A stretch of DNA of 64,000 bases, taken from contig DASXKV010000054.1 in NCBI GenBank assembly GCA_036496605.1, forward strand, positions 1 through 64,000, read 5' to 3'. A program made the translations under genes and the position numbers. The notes under the pieces are model-generated. The model saw only the letters and a list, made by a program, of their open reading frames with translations. It searched no databases and was not told the origin of the DNA. Every line of letters begins with the position of its first letter. Position 1 is the stretch's first letter. Source of the DNA: Gemmatimonadaceae bacterium (GTDB lineage Bacteria; Gemmatimonadota; Gemmatimonadetes; Gemmatimonadales; Gemmatimonadaceae). Shown here piece after piece: positions 7,889 through 16,440 of the stretch.

Positions 7889-8571
7889 GCTCTCTCGTGT
7901 GTGCGCGTACGTGCCGATGTCGTCGCCGCGCGCGGAAATGTCAACGACATGCTCTGCCCTTCACCGTGCACGCGGATGCCCGCCGCGTCAGCCGCTGCCG
8001 ACACCTCGCTCGAGACCTCGAGCGGACCCTCGGCGTCAGCGGATTCGATGTGCACGACTATCTCCTGGCCAACGTCCACCTTCCAACGAATGTCCCCCTT
8101 GCGCGCAAGCGCGGCGAGTAGCGCCGCGCCAAGAACGAGCCGCACGACATTTCCACTGGCTCGAACGGCTCCGGAGACCACCTCGCGTGAGGCGCCTTCG
8201 ATGCGCAGCGAGCCGCCATCGGCACTTGCTGACGGAGACAACAGCGACGCGAAGCAATGCATCGTCTCGCCGATCTCGAGCGGATCACGTGGGGCACGAG
8301 CGAGCGTGAGCAGTGCCTCGGACATTCCAACAACGGCATCGAGCTGGTCGGCCGCCGATGATGCGAATGACGCAACCGACGCGGCCGCCGCATCGGAACG
8401 CGACGATCGCGATCGGACGACTTCCAGGTTGACGGCGACGCCGTTCAGCGCGCCCTTGAGCTCGTGCGCCGTGCGCGCGCTAATCTGCTGCAGTACGTCG
8501 AGCCAGAGCTCGTCGACCGATCGCGTCAACGGTGGATTGCTTTGTGCTGCGCTCGTCACGTCCTTCTCCAC
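7885..8571 (-). CDS. Degenerate histidine kinase / ChpT-like phosphotransfer protein
   Basis: 228-residue soluble protein with a dimerisation-and-phosphotransfer helix carrying the likely phospho-histidine H36 in SARTAHELKGALNGVAVNLE. The C-terminal half could be a Bergerat fold but lacks clear G1/G2 ATP-binding boxes. There is no sensor or transmembrane domain. This resembles ChpT-type phosphotransferases or a stripped histidine kinase. It starts at a GTG 8 bp after the aldolase gene and overlaps the NtrC-type regulator gene by four bases, so it probably relays phosphate to that regulator. If it cannot bind ATP, the phosphate must come from an unlinked kinase. Confidence 0.7.
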   Translation of the reverse strand: MEKDVTSAAQSNPPLTRSVDELWLDVLQQISARTAHELKGALNGVAVNLEVVRSRSSRSDAAAASVASFASSAADQLDAVVGMSEALLTLARAPRDPLEIGETMHCFASLLSPSASADGGSLRIEGASREVVSGAVRASGNVVRLVLGAALLAALARKGDIRWKVDVGQEIVVHIESADAEGPLEVSSEVSAAADAAGIRVHGEGQSMSLTFPRAATTSARTRTHERA

Positions 8572-8579
8572 ACCAAGGC

Positions 8580-9890
8580 TTATTCGCCAGCGTCCGCGTC
8601 GTCAGGCGCCGCCGCAACGCCCACTGTCGCTTCGCTGGGCGCGGGTCGGTGCTGCACGGGAGCGTTCACGTACCGCGCAACCGCGGCAGCCGTTCCCGTA
8701 ACAGCAAGCTGCTCGAAGAGAAATCCGAACTTCTCGTCATAGGCGCTCGCGAGACGTGCCTTTGCATCGTCCGGCAAATCCCAGAATTTCTTTTTGAATG
8801 GGCCGAGCGCCTTCTTGCGCGTCTTGTAGAAAAACTGTTCATCCGAGTCGGACGGCTTCCGCTCGTCTTTCGCGTTCACCCGCAGCCAGTTGTAGATCTC
8901 GTCGCGCAACGCGGCCGGCAGATGATCGAAGAGCATGTTCTGGAAGTTGGTCGCGAGGTGAATCTCCGCCGTCTCACGCTTCGGGAAATTATGAAACGCC
9001 GAATCGGGCAGCGTTGACGCGCCGTGTTGCACCGCACCGGCCAGGCCATACTCGTCACGCGCGACCCTCGACAAGCGCTCGAGCGTGTCGAGATCGAGCT
9101 TGACATCGGCAATGGAGCCATCGGCGAGAACGACACCACCGTGCGACGTTCCGGATTGGACCGAGATCTTCGAGACGCCCGCCTTCCCGCGAGGGAGATT
9201 TCGCAACAGCCCGTCCATGTACGCCCGCAGCTCCTCGACCGTGCTGTTGTGCGAGCCAACCTCGCCGATCTCGCCACCGACGGAAATCGTCACGTCCTCC
9301 GGCTCGACCTCTCGAACCGTCTCGAGAATATCGATTCCAACTTCGTAATTGAGCTTTTGTTGCTGGTCCAGATCGGGCTTCGAGATATCGACGAGCGTCG
9401 ACGTGTCGATATCGATGTTGTAGAAGCCGGCATGAATCGCCTCGCGAGCCAGCGCCTTCACCGCGTCGACCTCGGTGCGCGCATCGGCGGCGAACTTCTT
9501 CGCGTTCACCTGGAAGTGATCACCCTGAATGAACACCGGCCCGCGGAAACCCTCGCGCATTGCCGCGGCCAGCATCACGGCCACGTACTCGGCGGGTCGC
9601 TGATCCGTGTAGGCGATCTCCGACCGCGCGATCTCCAGCAGAAATGCTCCCGCTTTGAGACGAATCGCCGTCCGGAAGATCGAGCGCGCGGTGTCGTAGG
9701 CCATTCCGCGAACGTTGATCGCGGGAACGGTGAACCCGTGAACGTCGCCTCTTCCACGAGCCATGTAGAGCTCCTGGATGGAAGCGGGGCGAACGCCGAC
9801 TGCTTGCCCAAGCTCCCAGATCAACCAGCGCGCCGAGTCGCGTTCCTCGGTGTCGCCGAACACGGCGAGGCGAGCAAGCTTGTCCATGCC
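8580..9890 (-). CDS. Class II fructose-bisphosphate aldolase family protein
   Basis: 436 residues from the ATG at 9890 (466 if the TTG at 9980 is used). Class II aldolases cleave fructose-1,6-bisphosphate using a metal ion. The zinc-ligand segment QGDHFQVN (H124), VGGEIGEVG (about residues 203-211), SGTSHGG and QHGAST are visible and support the TIM-barrel family. The protein is longer than typical FbaA and has a C-terminal extension (RKKALGPFKKKFWDLPDDAK onward). Its substrate could be a related ketose bisphosphate. It lies in a run with pgi, pyk and tal, which favours a glycolytic role. Neither candidate start has a clear ribosome-binding site. Confidence 0.8.
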   Translation of the reverse strand, partial: GMDKLARLAVFGDTEERDSARWLIWELGQAVGVRPASIQELYMARGRGDVHGFTVPAINVRGMAYDTARSIFRTAIRLKAGAFLLEIARSEIAYTDQRPAEYVAVMLAAAMREGFRGPVFIQGDHFQVNAKKFAADARTEVDAVKALAREAIHAGFYNIDIDTSTLVDISKPDLDQQQKLNYEVGIDILETVREVEPEDVTISVGGEIGEVGSHNSTVEELRAYMDGLLRNLPRGKAGVSKISVQSGTSHGGVVLADGSIADVKLDLDTLERLSRVARDEYGLAGAVQHGASTLPDSAFHNFPKRETAEIHLATNFQNMLFDHLPAALRDEIYNWLRVNAKDERKPSDSDEQFFYKTRKKALGPFKKKFWDLPDDAKARLASAYDEKFGFLFEQLAVTGTAAAVARYVNAPVQHRPAPSEATVGVAAAPDDADAGE

Positions 9891-9983
9891 TGGGCCGGCG
9901 AGTGCCGAGTCGCGCGCGACCTCGACACCCCCGTCGTGAACCGAAATAGATGAACCGAAGACAGAAAAAGCGGATGACAATGG

Positions 9984-10035
9984 GTCTGGGGCTAGGGACC
10001 AGGAGGGCCTAGGATTCAGAATTCAGAAGGTGTCA
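9984..10035. repeat. Heptad-type intergenic repeat B (fba-pgi gap)
   Basis: G-rich 7-nt-spaced units (GGGTCTG, GGGCTAG, GGACCAG) are followed by GGATTCAG and AATTCAG. Only the G-rich arm is clear, so this looks like a partial member of the intergenic element family. Confidence 0.4.
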
Positions 10036-10077
10036 GAGCCTCCGAGGTGGTGCAAGGTGTCGACGATGCGACGAGGC

Positions 10078-11466
10078 TCAAATCGCGAACCGCTCGTCCG
10101 GCTTCGGGAGCATGTTCCATTCCCGTCGGGCTTGCTCGGCGTCCGCTCGACCGAGCATGGCGTACGTAAACTGCTTCCCCAGCTCGACGCCTGGCTGGTC
10201 GAGCGGATTGATGCCGTACAACTCACCGGCGTAGATCGTCGCGATTTCCAGGAACATGAACAGCGCACCGAGATTGTGCGCGTCTGCCCTGTCGACCTGT
10301 ATCGTGAGGTTCGGCCGCCCGCGGCGAGCCAGCGCCCCTGCAGTCGCCCGGCGCTCGATGTCGAGCAGCTCGCCCAGACGATGTCCGCCAAGGTATCCAA
10401 GCTCCTTCACGTCCGAGTGCAGCTTCGGTATCTCGAGCTTGACAGGTTCTTCCTCAACGGCGATGAAGCTCACGGTCTTGTCGGGCGGGCCCTCCATGAA
10501 AAGCTGCACCTTGCTGTGCTGATCGGTCGCGCCGAGCGCAGCGAGAGGCGTTGGGCCGACGCCAGCATCTCCGGACGTCCGATGCTTGCCGAGGCTCTCC
10601 GCCCAGAGCTGGACGAACCAGTCGGCGATATCGCGGAGCGGATCCGAGTACGGCATCAACACGTGGATGTGACGCCCCAGCTTCGTGTCCGCGAGGAACT
10701 GAAGCATCGCGAAAGTTCCAGACGGGTTTTTTGTGAGCGCGTCCGTCTCGCACCGCGTCGCGATCTCGACAGCGCCAGAGAGGAGCGCGGCGGTATCCAT
10801 TCCGGTGAGCGCCGCCGGCAAAACGCCGACCGGTGTGAGCACACTGTAACGACCACCAACGTTCGGTGGGATGTCGAGCGCGGGAATGTTCTCCTGGCGC
10901 GCGATGGTGCGCAACGCACCCTTCTGCGGATCCGTGACGAAGACGAGATGGCGCGCCGTGTCTTTTCCGACTGCGCTCTGGAGACGTCCGCGCACGACGA
11001 GATACTGCGCCATCGTCTCCGCCGTGCCACCTGACTTGGAGATGACGATGAACAGCGCACGCGCGAGATCGAGACGATCGAGAAGCGCTGCAATCGTTCG
11101 CGGGTCCACGTTGTCGAGCACGTGAAGGCGAGGCCAACCACCGCGTTCATCTTTGGTGAGCGCGTTCCACTGCGGTTTGAGCAACGCGGTTCTCAGCGCG
11201 ATTGGTCCCAGCGCGGAGCCACCGATGCCGAGGACGACGACGTCGTCGAATTGACCGCGAACCCGTTCCGCGAAATCGGTCGATTGGCGATGGAGCGCAG
11301 CATTCCCCGGCAAGTCCAGAAAGCCCAACTCGTCCGCCGAACGCCGGCGACGAAAGCCTTCGTTTGCTCGGGCGAAAGCCGCAGAGGCGTCACGCCAGTC
11401 GGCGGAGGAGATTCCGCCGGAGACGACGTCGGCCATGAAGTTGGTGTAGTCCAAGCGCAGAGTCAT
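10078..11466 (-). CDS. pgi: Glucose-6-phosphate isomerase
   Basis: 462-residue glycolytic enzyme interconverting glucose-6-phosphate and fructose-6-phosphate in the cytoplasm. The double SIS-domain signatures are present: VLGIGGSALGPIAL, VISKSGGTAETMAQ and GGRYSVLTPVGVLPAAL, with QHSKVQLFMEG near the C-terminal half. The length matches the shorter bacterial type. It follows the metallo-hydrolase gene by 16 bp on the same strand and precedes the aldolase gene, consistent with a carbon-metabolism operon. Confidence 0.95.
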   Translation of the reverse strand: MTLRLDYTNFMADVVSGGISSADWRDASAAFARANEGFRRRRSADELGFLDLPGNAALHRQSTDFAERVRGQFDDVVVLGIGGSALGPIALRTALLKPQWNALTKDERGGWPRLHVLDNVDPRTIAALLDRLDLARALFIVISKSGGTAETMAQYLVVRGRLQSAVGKDTARHLVFVTDPQKGALRTIARQENIPALDIPPNVGGRYSVLTPVGVLPAALTGMDTAALLSGAVEIATRCETDALTKNPSGTFAMLQFLADTKLGRHIHVLMPYSDPLRDIADWFVQLWAESLGKHRTSGDAGVGPTPLAALGATDQHSKVQLFMEGPPDKTVSFIAVEEEPVKLEIPKLHSDVKELGYLGGHRLGELLDIERRATAGALARRGRPNLTIQVDRADAHNLGALFMFLEIATIYAGELYGINPLDQPGVELGKQFTYAMLGRADAEQARREWNMLPKPDERFAI

Positions 11467-11482
11467 GGGTCAGGTGCAGGGG

Positions 11483-12259
11483 CTAGGCGATTCGTACCGT
11501 CAGTCCGTCGAATGCTGGGGCAACTCCTCTGGGAAGTTCGGCTTCGAGATCGGCGTGAAAGTTGTCGTGCGTCAGGTGAATGAGATACGTTCGCTCGGCA
11601 CCGATCTCGTCAGCGACGCGCAACGATTCAGGAATGCTCAAGTGTGTCGGGTGTTCGGTGCGAAATAGGGCGTTGATCACGAGCACTTCGACGCCGCGAA
11701 AGCGTTCGAGCGCGTCACGCGGGACGCTCTTGGCATCGGTGATGTACGCCAGTGCGCCGATGCGATATGCAAAAACAGTGACGGGGCCGTGCGGAATCGG
11801 GACGGGGACGACTTCGACGTCGCCGACCATGAAAGGCCGGTTGGGCTCGATGGCGTGCGCGCGGCCCTCGGGCTTTGACGTCCCTGCGACGGGCCGGCGG
11901 TCATCGAAGATGTAGGCGAACTTGCGGCGAAGGCTGTCGAGCGTTTCCGCGGAGCCGTACATCGGGAGCGGCGCGTCACGTCGAACGGTGAAAGCGCGGA
12001 GGTCGTCAATGCCGTGTGTGTGGTCGGCGTGATCGTGCGTGAAGAGCACCGCATCGACGCGATCAATTCCTGCGGCGATCAACTGCAACCGCAGCTCCGG
12101 CGGCGTGTCGATGAGTATTCTCGTACCAACATCCGTTTCGACGAGCGCGCCCACGCGTGTGCGCTTGTCGCGCGGGTCCGGCGAGCGGCAGACGGCGCAG
12201 CCGCAGCCGAGCATGGGGACGCCGAAGCTGGTGCCGGTTCCGAGAAAGAGTAAGCGCAT
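11483..12259 (-). CDS. Metallo-beta-lactamase-fold hydrolase, PhnP-like
   Basis: 258-residue metal-dependent hydrolase. The metal motif HxHxDH is THDHADH at residues 74-80, with a later metal histidine in VPIPHGPVT. The N-terminal Cys-rich loop (MLGCGCAVCRSPDPRDKRTR) is typical of PhnP-like phosphodiesterases, where it binds an extra zinc. PhnP acts on cyclic phosphodiesters; the true substrate here is unknown. The location between pyk and pgi suggests removal of a phosphorylated side-product, but that is inference. The final segment TYLIHLTHDNFHADLE carries further His/Asp residues. Confidence 0.85.
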   Translation of the reverse strand: MRLLFLGTGTSFGVPMLGCGCAVCRSPDPRDKRTRVGALVETDVGTRILIDTPPELRLQLIAAGIDRVDAVLFTHDHADHTHGIDDLRAFTVRRDAPLPMYGSAETLDSLRRKFAYIFDDRRPVAGTSKPEGRAHAIEPNRPFMVGDVEVVPVPIPHGPVTVFAYRIGALAYITDAKSVPRDALERFRGVEVLVINALFRTEHPTHLSIPESLRVADEIGAERTYLIHLTHDNFHADLEAELPRGVAPAFDGLTVRIA

Positions 12260-12265
12260 GGAGAA

Positions 12266-12320
12266 AAGGGCCTAGGGTTAGGGGCGAGGGGCTGGCTGAC
12301 CCTACTCCCTAGACCCTGGC
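12266..12320. repeat. Heptad-type intergenic inverted repeat C (pyk-hydrolase gap)
   Basis: G-rich units GGCCTAG, GGTTAGG, GGCGAGG and GGCTGGC are followed by C-rich units CCCTACT, CCCTAGA and CCCTGGC. The arms are partly complementary and the unit length is seven. It sits between two same-strand genes. Confidence 0.55.
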
Positions 12321-12334
12321 CGCTGCCTTCGATC

Positions 12335-13738
12335 TCACACGGTTTCCACTTTCATCATGTTCGTCGTCCCCGGCACATCGAACGGCACACCGGCGGTAAC
12401 GATTACGCGATCACCCGTTCGCGCGAGTGCTCGTTTGCGGACAGCCTCGAGGGCGAGGCGAACCATCTGTTCGTACGTGTCACAGTGCGGCACGAGCTCC
12501 GGGACGACGCCCCATACGAGCGCGAGCTGCCGATAGGTGCGCGGTTGATCAGTGAGCACGAGAATGGGCACCGAAGGCCGCTGCGACGCAACCACGCGCG
12601 AGCTGAAGCCGCTCTTGGTGAACACGATGAGACACGGCGCGCGCAGCATGCGCGACGCCGCGTTGCAGGCTGCAGCGATCGCGAACTCCGTCGACATCGC
12701 CGTCTCGTCGCTCCGCTGGCCATCGCGCTCGAAGGTCGTTTCGTGCTTCTCGACCTCGGCGATGATGCGATTCATGGCTTCGACCGCGAGGCGAGGATAC
12801 TGGCCAGCGGCCGTCTCGGCGGAGAGCATCACGGCGTCCGTGCCGTCGAGGATCGCGTTCGCGACGTCGCTGGCTTCGGCGCGCGTCGGGCGCGGATGCG
12901 TGATCATCGACTCGAGCATCTGCGTCGCTGTGATCACCGGACGCCCGAGCCGGTTGCACAATGAGATGATGCGCTTCTGTGCGAGCGGCACCTCCTCGAA
13001 GGGCAGCTCGACGCCAAGGTCGCCGCGCGCGACCATGACGCTGTCCGATGCGCGAATGATGCTCTCGATATTCTCGAGCGCGGAGTCTTTCTCGATCTTG
13101 GCGACGACGAGAATCTCACGCGGAATCATCGCTCTCAGCTCGGCGATGTCCTGGGCGCGGCGAACGAAACTCAAGGCGACGTAGTCGATCCCCTGCTCGG
13201 CGGCGAAGGCGACGTCTTCGCGGTCCTTGTCGGTGATGGACGGCGCGGAGACCGACACGCCAGGCAGATTGATCCCTTTGTGACTCGAGAGAACGCCGCC
13301 GTGGAGCACGCGCGCGGTAACGCGCGGCTTGGCGACGTCGAGTACCACGAGCTCCAGCAGGCCGTCGTTGATCAAGACGCGATCGCCGACGTGGACGTCC
13401 GTTGCGAGATTCTCGTACGTCACCGGAACCTCGCCACGCCTAACGGCACCCTCTGGCGCGAGCACGAGGTCCGAGCCATCGTCGAGGGAAAGCGGAGCGG
13501 CGAGCTCTCCGACGCGAATACGCGGACCCTGCAAGTCGCCGAGAATAGCAACCGGACGCTCCAGAGCCTGCGCCGTGTCGCGGACCAATTTGATGGTCGC
13601 GGCGTGCTGCTCGTGCGTGCTGTGCGAAAAATTGATGCGGGCGACACTGAGCCCGGCATCCATCAAGCTACGCAACGCTTCGGGCGAACAGCTCGACGGC
13701 CCGAGCGTGCAGACGATTTTCGTGCGGCAGAATGGCAA
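12335..13738 (-). CDS. pyk: Pyruvate kinase
   Basis: 467-residue final enzyme of glycolysis (phosphoenolpyruvate plus ADP to pyruvate plus ATP). The N-terminal CRTKIVCTLGPSS, ARINFSHST, GDLQGPRIRVGEL, VVAKIEKDSALENIE with the catalytic lysine, MVARGDLGVELP and ITATQMLESMITHPRPTRAE are all intact. The length is that of a minimal bacterial PK. The start appears to be TTG (13738); no better start exists near the family N-terminus. The gene lies 27 bp downstream of tal on the same strand. Confidence 0.96.
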   Translation of the reverse strand: MPFCRTKIVCTLGPSSCSPEALRSLMDAGLSVARINFSHSTHEQHAATIKLVRDTAQALERPVAILGDLQGPRIRVGELAAPLSLDDGSDLVLAPEGAVRRGEVPVTYENLATDVHVGDRVLINDGLLELVVLDVAKPRVTARVLHGGVLSSHKGINLPGVSVSAPSITDKDREDVAFAAEQGIDYVALSFVRRAQDIAELRAMIPREILVVAKIEKDSALENIESIIRASDSVMVARGDLGVELPFEEVPLAQKRIISLCNRLGRPVITATQMLESMITHPRPTRAEASDVANAILDGTDAVMLSAETAAGQYPRLAVEAMNRIIAEVEKHETTFERDGQRSDETAMSTEFAIAAACNAASRMLRAPCLIVFTKSGFSSRVVASQRPSVPILVLTDQPRTYRQLALVWGVVPELVPHCDTYEQMVRLALEAVRKRALARTGDRVIVTAGVPFDVPGTTNMMKVETV

Positions 13739-13765
13739 AATCGAGGGCGGTGCGGGAGGCGGTCG

Positions 13766-14914
13766 TTACCTCGAAGCGACGAGTTCGCGTCCAAGCGCCT
13801 TCGTCTTTTTCGCGAGTCCGGCGATGAGAGTGTCGAACGATTTCTGAAAGCTGGCAAGGCCGTCGACGAGCAATTTCTCCGTGACGTCATCGATGGAGAT
13901 GCCGAGTTGCGCGAGATCGGCAATGACCCGTTCGGCACCCGGCACATCCTGATCGACCGTCTGTTTCACTTCACCGTGATCACGGAAGGCGTCGACGGTT
14001 GCCGGAGGCATGGTGTTCACCGTGTGCGGACCGATGAGCTGCTCGACATACATCACGTCACGGTATGCCGGATTCTTGGTGCTCGTACTCGCCCACAAGA
14101 CGCGCTGAACACCCGCGCCCTTGTCCGCGAGCTTCTTCCAGCGCGGCGAGGAGAACTCCTTCTGGAAGATCTTGTAGGCGAGCTTCGCATTCGCGATCGC
14201 TGCCTTGCCTCGCAGCGCGTCGATCTTTTTGCGCTGGTCGGGCGTCGCACTCTTGGCCACCGCGTCGAGCCGCTTGTCGACTTCGGTATCGACGCGGCTG
14301 ACGAAGAAACTGGCGACAGACGCGATGTTGTGAATGTCCTTCCCTGCCTTGACGCGGTCCTCGAGGCCAGCCAGGTACGCCTCGATGACGCGTCGATACG
14401 CGTCGAGCGAGAAGAGCAAGGTGATGTTGATGTTGATCCCACTCGCGATGAGCCGGCGCACCGCGTCCGCTCCCTCGACCGTGCCTGGGACTTTGACGAA
14501 TGCGTTAGGCCTGTCAACGGTCGACCAGAGACGTGTCGCCTCGCTCACGGTCGCCTCCAACTCGTGCGCGGCGGTTGGCGAGACTTCGATCGAGACGTAG
14601 CCGTCGGCTCCCTTCTCTTTGTCGTAGACGGGCCGGAAGATGTCGCACGCGTCGCGCACGTCGGTCGTCGAGACGAGCTCGAACAATTCCATCGCCGTGA
14701 AGTCGCCCGGCGCGGTGCGGATCTGATCGTCGTACGCCGTCCCCTCCGCAAGCGCCTTCTCGAAGATGGTCGGATTCGACGTCATCCCGCTAACGACATC
14801 ATCGCGGATGCGTCGGGCGAGCTCGCCGTTGCGCAGGATCGTTCGCTCGATGAAGTCGAGCCAAATGGAAACGCCGGCATCGTGCAGGCGTTGAAGGCGT
14901 TCGGAGACGGACAT
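13766..14914 (-). CDS. tal: Transaldolase
   Basis: 382-residue pentose-phosphate enzyme that transfers dihydroxyacetone units. The Schiff-base lysine lies in AFVKVPGTVEGADAV, followed by GININITLLFSLDAYRRV. An N-terminal SMTSNPTIFEKA-like segment is present (GMTSNPTIFEKALAEG), and the C-terminal part carries the insertion typical of the long (Tal subclass) form found in actinobacteria and cyanobacteria. It heads the tal-pyk-hydrolase-pgi-aldolase run on the minus strand, linking pentose phosphate and glycolytic steps. Confidence 0.94.
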   Translation of the reverse strand: MSVSERLQRLHDAGVSIWLDFIERTILRNGELARRIRDDVVSGMTSNPTIFEKALAEGTAYDDQIRTAPGDFTAMELFELVSTTDVRDACDIFRPVYDKEKGADGYVSIEVSPTAAHELEATVSEATRLWSTVDRPNAFVKVPGTVEGADAVRRLIASGININITLLFSLDAYRRVIEAYLAGLEDRVKAGKDIHNIASVASFFVSRVDTEVDKRLDAVAKSATPDQRKKIDALRGKAAIANAKLAYKIFQKEFSSPRWKKLADKGAGVQRVLWASTSTKNPAYRDVMYVEQLIGPHTVNTMPPATVDAFRDHGEVKQTVDQDVPGAERVIADLAQLGISIDDVTEKLLVDGLASFQKSFDTLIAGLAKKTKALGRELVASR

Positions 14915-14959
14915 GGACGGCTCGTGAAAAGGGTACGAATGGAAAATAAAGCAAAGGGG

Positions 14960-16240
14960 CTACTGCCTCACCACCTTCCAAATCCGCCCGCCGTTGTCGT
15001 CCGTGATGTAGAGCGCGCCATCAGGGCCTTGAGCGAGACCAGTTGGACGACGATCGCCAGAGCCTGCCGTGGCGCGTTGGACCGTCAGGTTCGGTGCAAA
15101 GTTGTCCGGGAAGATCTCGTACGCACCGTCAGCGCGACCGTTTTTCAGTGGCTGGAAGACGATCTTGAACCCGGCCTGTGGCAGCGGAGCGCGATTCCAC
15201 GAGCCGTGAAAGGCGATGAACGCTCCTTCGCGGTAATGCTCCGGGAACATCGACCCGGTATAGAACAGCAACCCGTTCGGTGCCCAGTGCGCCGGGAAGT
15301 AGGCCACGTCTCCCTTCTTGGTCTCGCAGCGTCCCACTTTGCTGCCGTCGCCGCCGTACTCGGGCGCGAGCACCTTTTTCTTCAGTTCCGGATCGAAGTA
15401 GCAATATGGCCAACCGAAGTCATCGCCGCGCTGAACGTGAAACAACTCTTCCGCCGGCTTCTCCGCCCCTTGCTCAGCATTGAAGAGCTTGGGCCAGTCG
15501 GCGCCGCCGCCGCCGAGCTGATCGCGGCCGTGTTGCATGACCCAGAGATCGCCGTCGTGCGGATTGATCGTGATCGCGACCGAATTGCGAATGCCACGCG
15601 CGAAGTGCTCGCCCTGCGCCTCGGTCTGATGCAACTTGCTCGCATCGAAACGCCAGATTCCCGCGCGAGTCTCGAGCTCGGTGCACGGATCGACGCCCGG
15701 CACCTCGAGCTTCCGATCTTCGCTCTGACAGGCATTCGTTCGCGAACCGATGTTGACGTACAGCGAGCCGTTGCGCGTGATCGTGAAGGTCTTGGCGCTG
15801 TGGCCTTGCGTCGGCAGCCCGGTGACGACCTCCTCTGCTTCACCAGTGGGCTCGAGCGAGCCCGTGGCCAAACGAGAGCGTCGAATGTCGGTGCCGTTCT
15901 CGGTGTAGAGATATCCGTCGAAGAGGGCGACCTCGGTGTCATCGCCGTTGCCGAATTTGTGTCGTTCGTCGGCGACACCGTCTCCGTCGCGGTCGCGCAA
16001 CGACATCACTCCCCCACTCTTCAGGCCGACAAAGACGTCGCCGTTAGGCGTCACGAGGATGTGTCGAGGTCCGGGAACACCATCGGCGAAGACGCTCGCG
16101 CAGAAGCCTTTCGGCAGGGTGATGCCGCCGTTATCCGGCGCGCAGCGAGCCCTGCCGCGGACCGGGTGGGCGGCCTGGCCCTGCGCCAAAACCGGGAGCG
16201 TTGCCGCGATCAGCGTAAGAAGGGGGAATCGAATCCGCAT
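14960..16240 (-). CDS. Secreted PQQ-dependent sugar (sorbosone/glucose) dehydrogenase
   Basis: 426-residue periplasmic beta-propeller of the soluble glucose/sorbosone dehydrogenase family (GSDH). The start at 16240 gives a clean signal peptide (MRIRFPLLTLIAATLPVLAQ). Propeller features include PRHILVTPNGDVFVG, GHSAKTFTITRNGSLYVNIG, ARGIRNSVAITINPHDGDLW, and the C-terminal RRPTGLAQGPDGALYITDDN followed by GGRIWK. Family enzymes oxidise aldoses with PQQ and calcium; the actual substrate is unknown. It lies 45 bp upstream of tal on the same strand but ends a stretch of cytoplasmic enzymes, so co-regulation is uncertain. Confidence 0.88.
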   Translation of the reverse strand: MRIRFPLLTLIAATLPVLAQGQAAHPVRGRARCAPDNGGITLPKGFCASVFADGVPGPRHILVTPNGDVFVGLKSGGVMSLRDRDGDGVADERHKFGNGDDTEVALFDGYLYTENGTDIRRSRLATGSLEPTGEAEEVVTGLPTQGHSAKTFTITRNGSLYVNIGSRTNACQSEDRKLEVPGVDPCTELETRAGIWRFDASKLHQTEAQGEHFARGIRNSVAITINPHDGDLWVMQHGRDQLGGGGADWPKLFNAEQGAEKPAEELFHVQRGDDFGWPYCYFDPELKKKVLAPEYGGDGSKVGRCETKKGDVAYFPAHWAPNGLLFYTGSMFPEHYREGAFIAFHGSWNRAPLPQAGFKIVFQPLKNGRADGAYEIFPDNFAPNLTVQRATAGSGDRRPTGLAQGPDGALYITDDNGGRIWKVVRQ

Positions 16241-16440
16241 GTGGTCTCCAAGCGCGCTTACGTCGGAAGGGGATCGGCGCGGAATATACCGGCGACGGGG
16301 CTGTCCAACCATCGAGGTCCCGAGAGTGTCTAGGAGAGTGAAGATCGAAACCGGTTTCAGGCAGGACTCGTCATTGATCGGCGAGCCCCCGGCCCATGCG
16401 TCACTCGTATTAGCAAACTCGTAATTGTGGAGGCCCCCCC

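Noticed and set aside
13280..16333. A 1017-codon open frame on the plus strand
   Set aside because: It runs antisense through pyk, tal and the sugar dehydrogenase, which have complete family motifs; the predicted protein has no recognisable domain and GC-rich DNA commonly leaves such antisense frames open.
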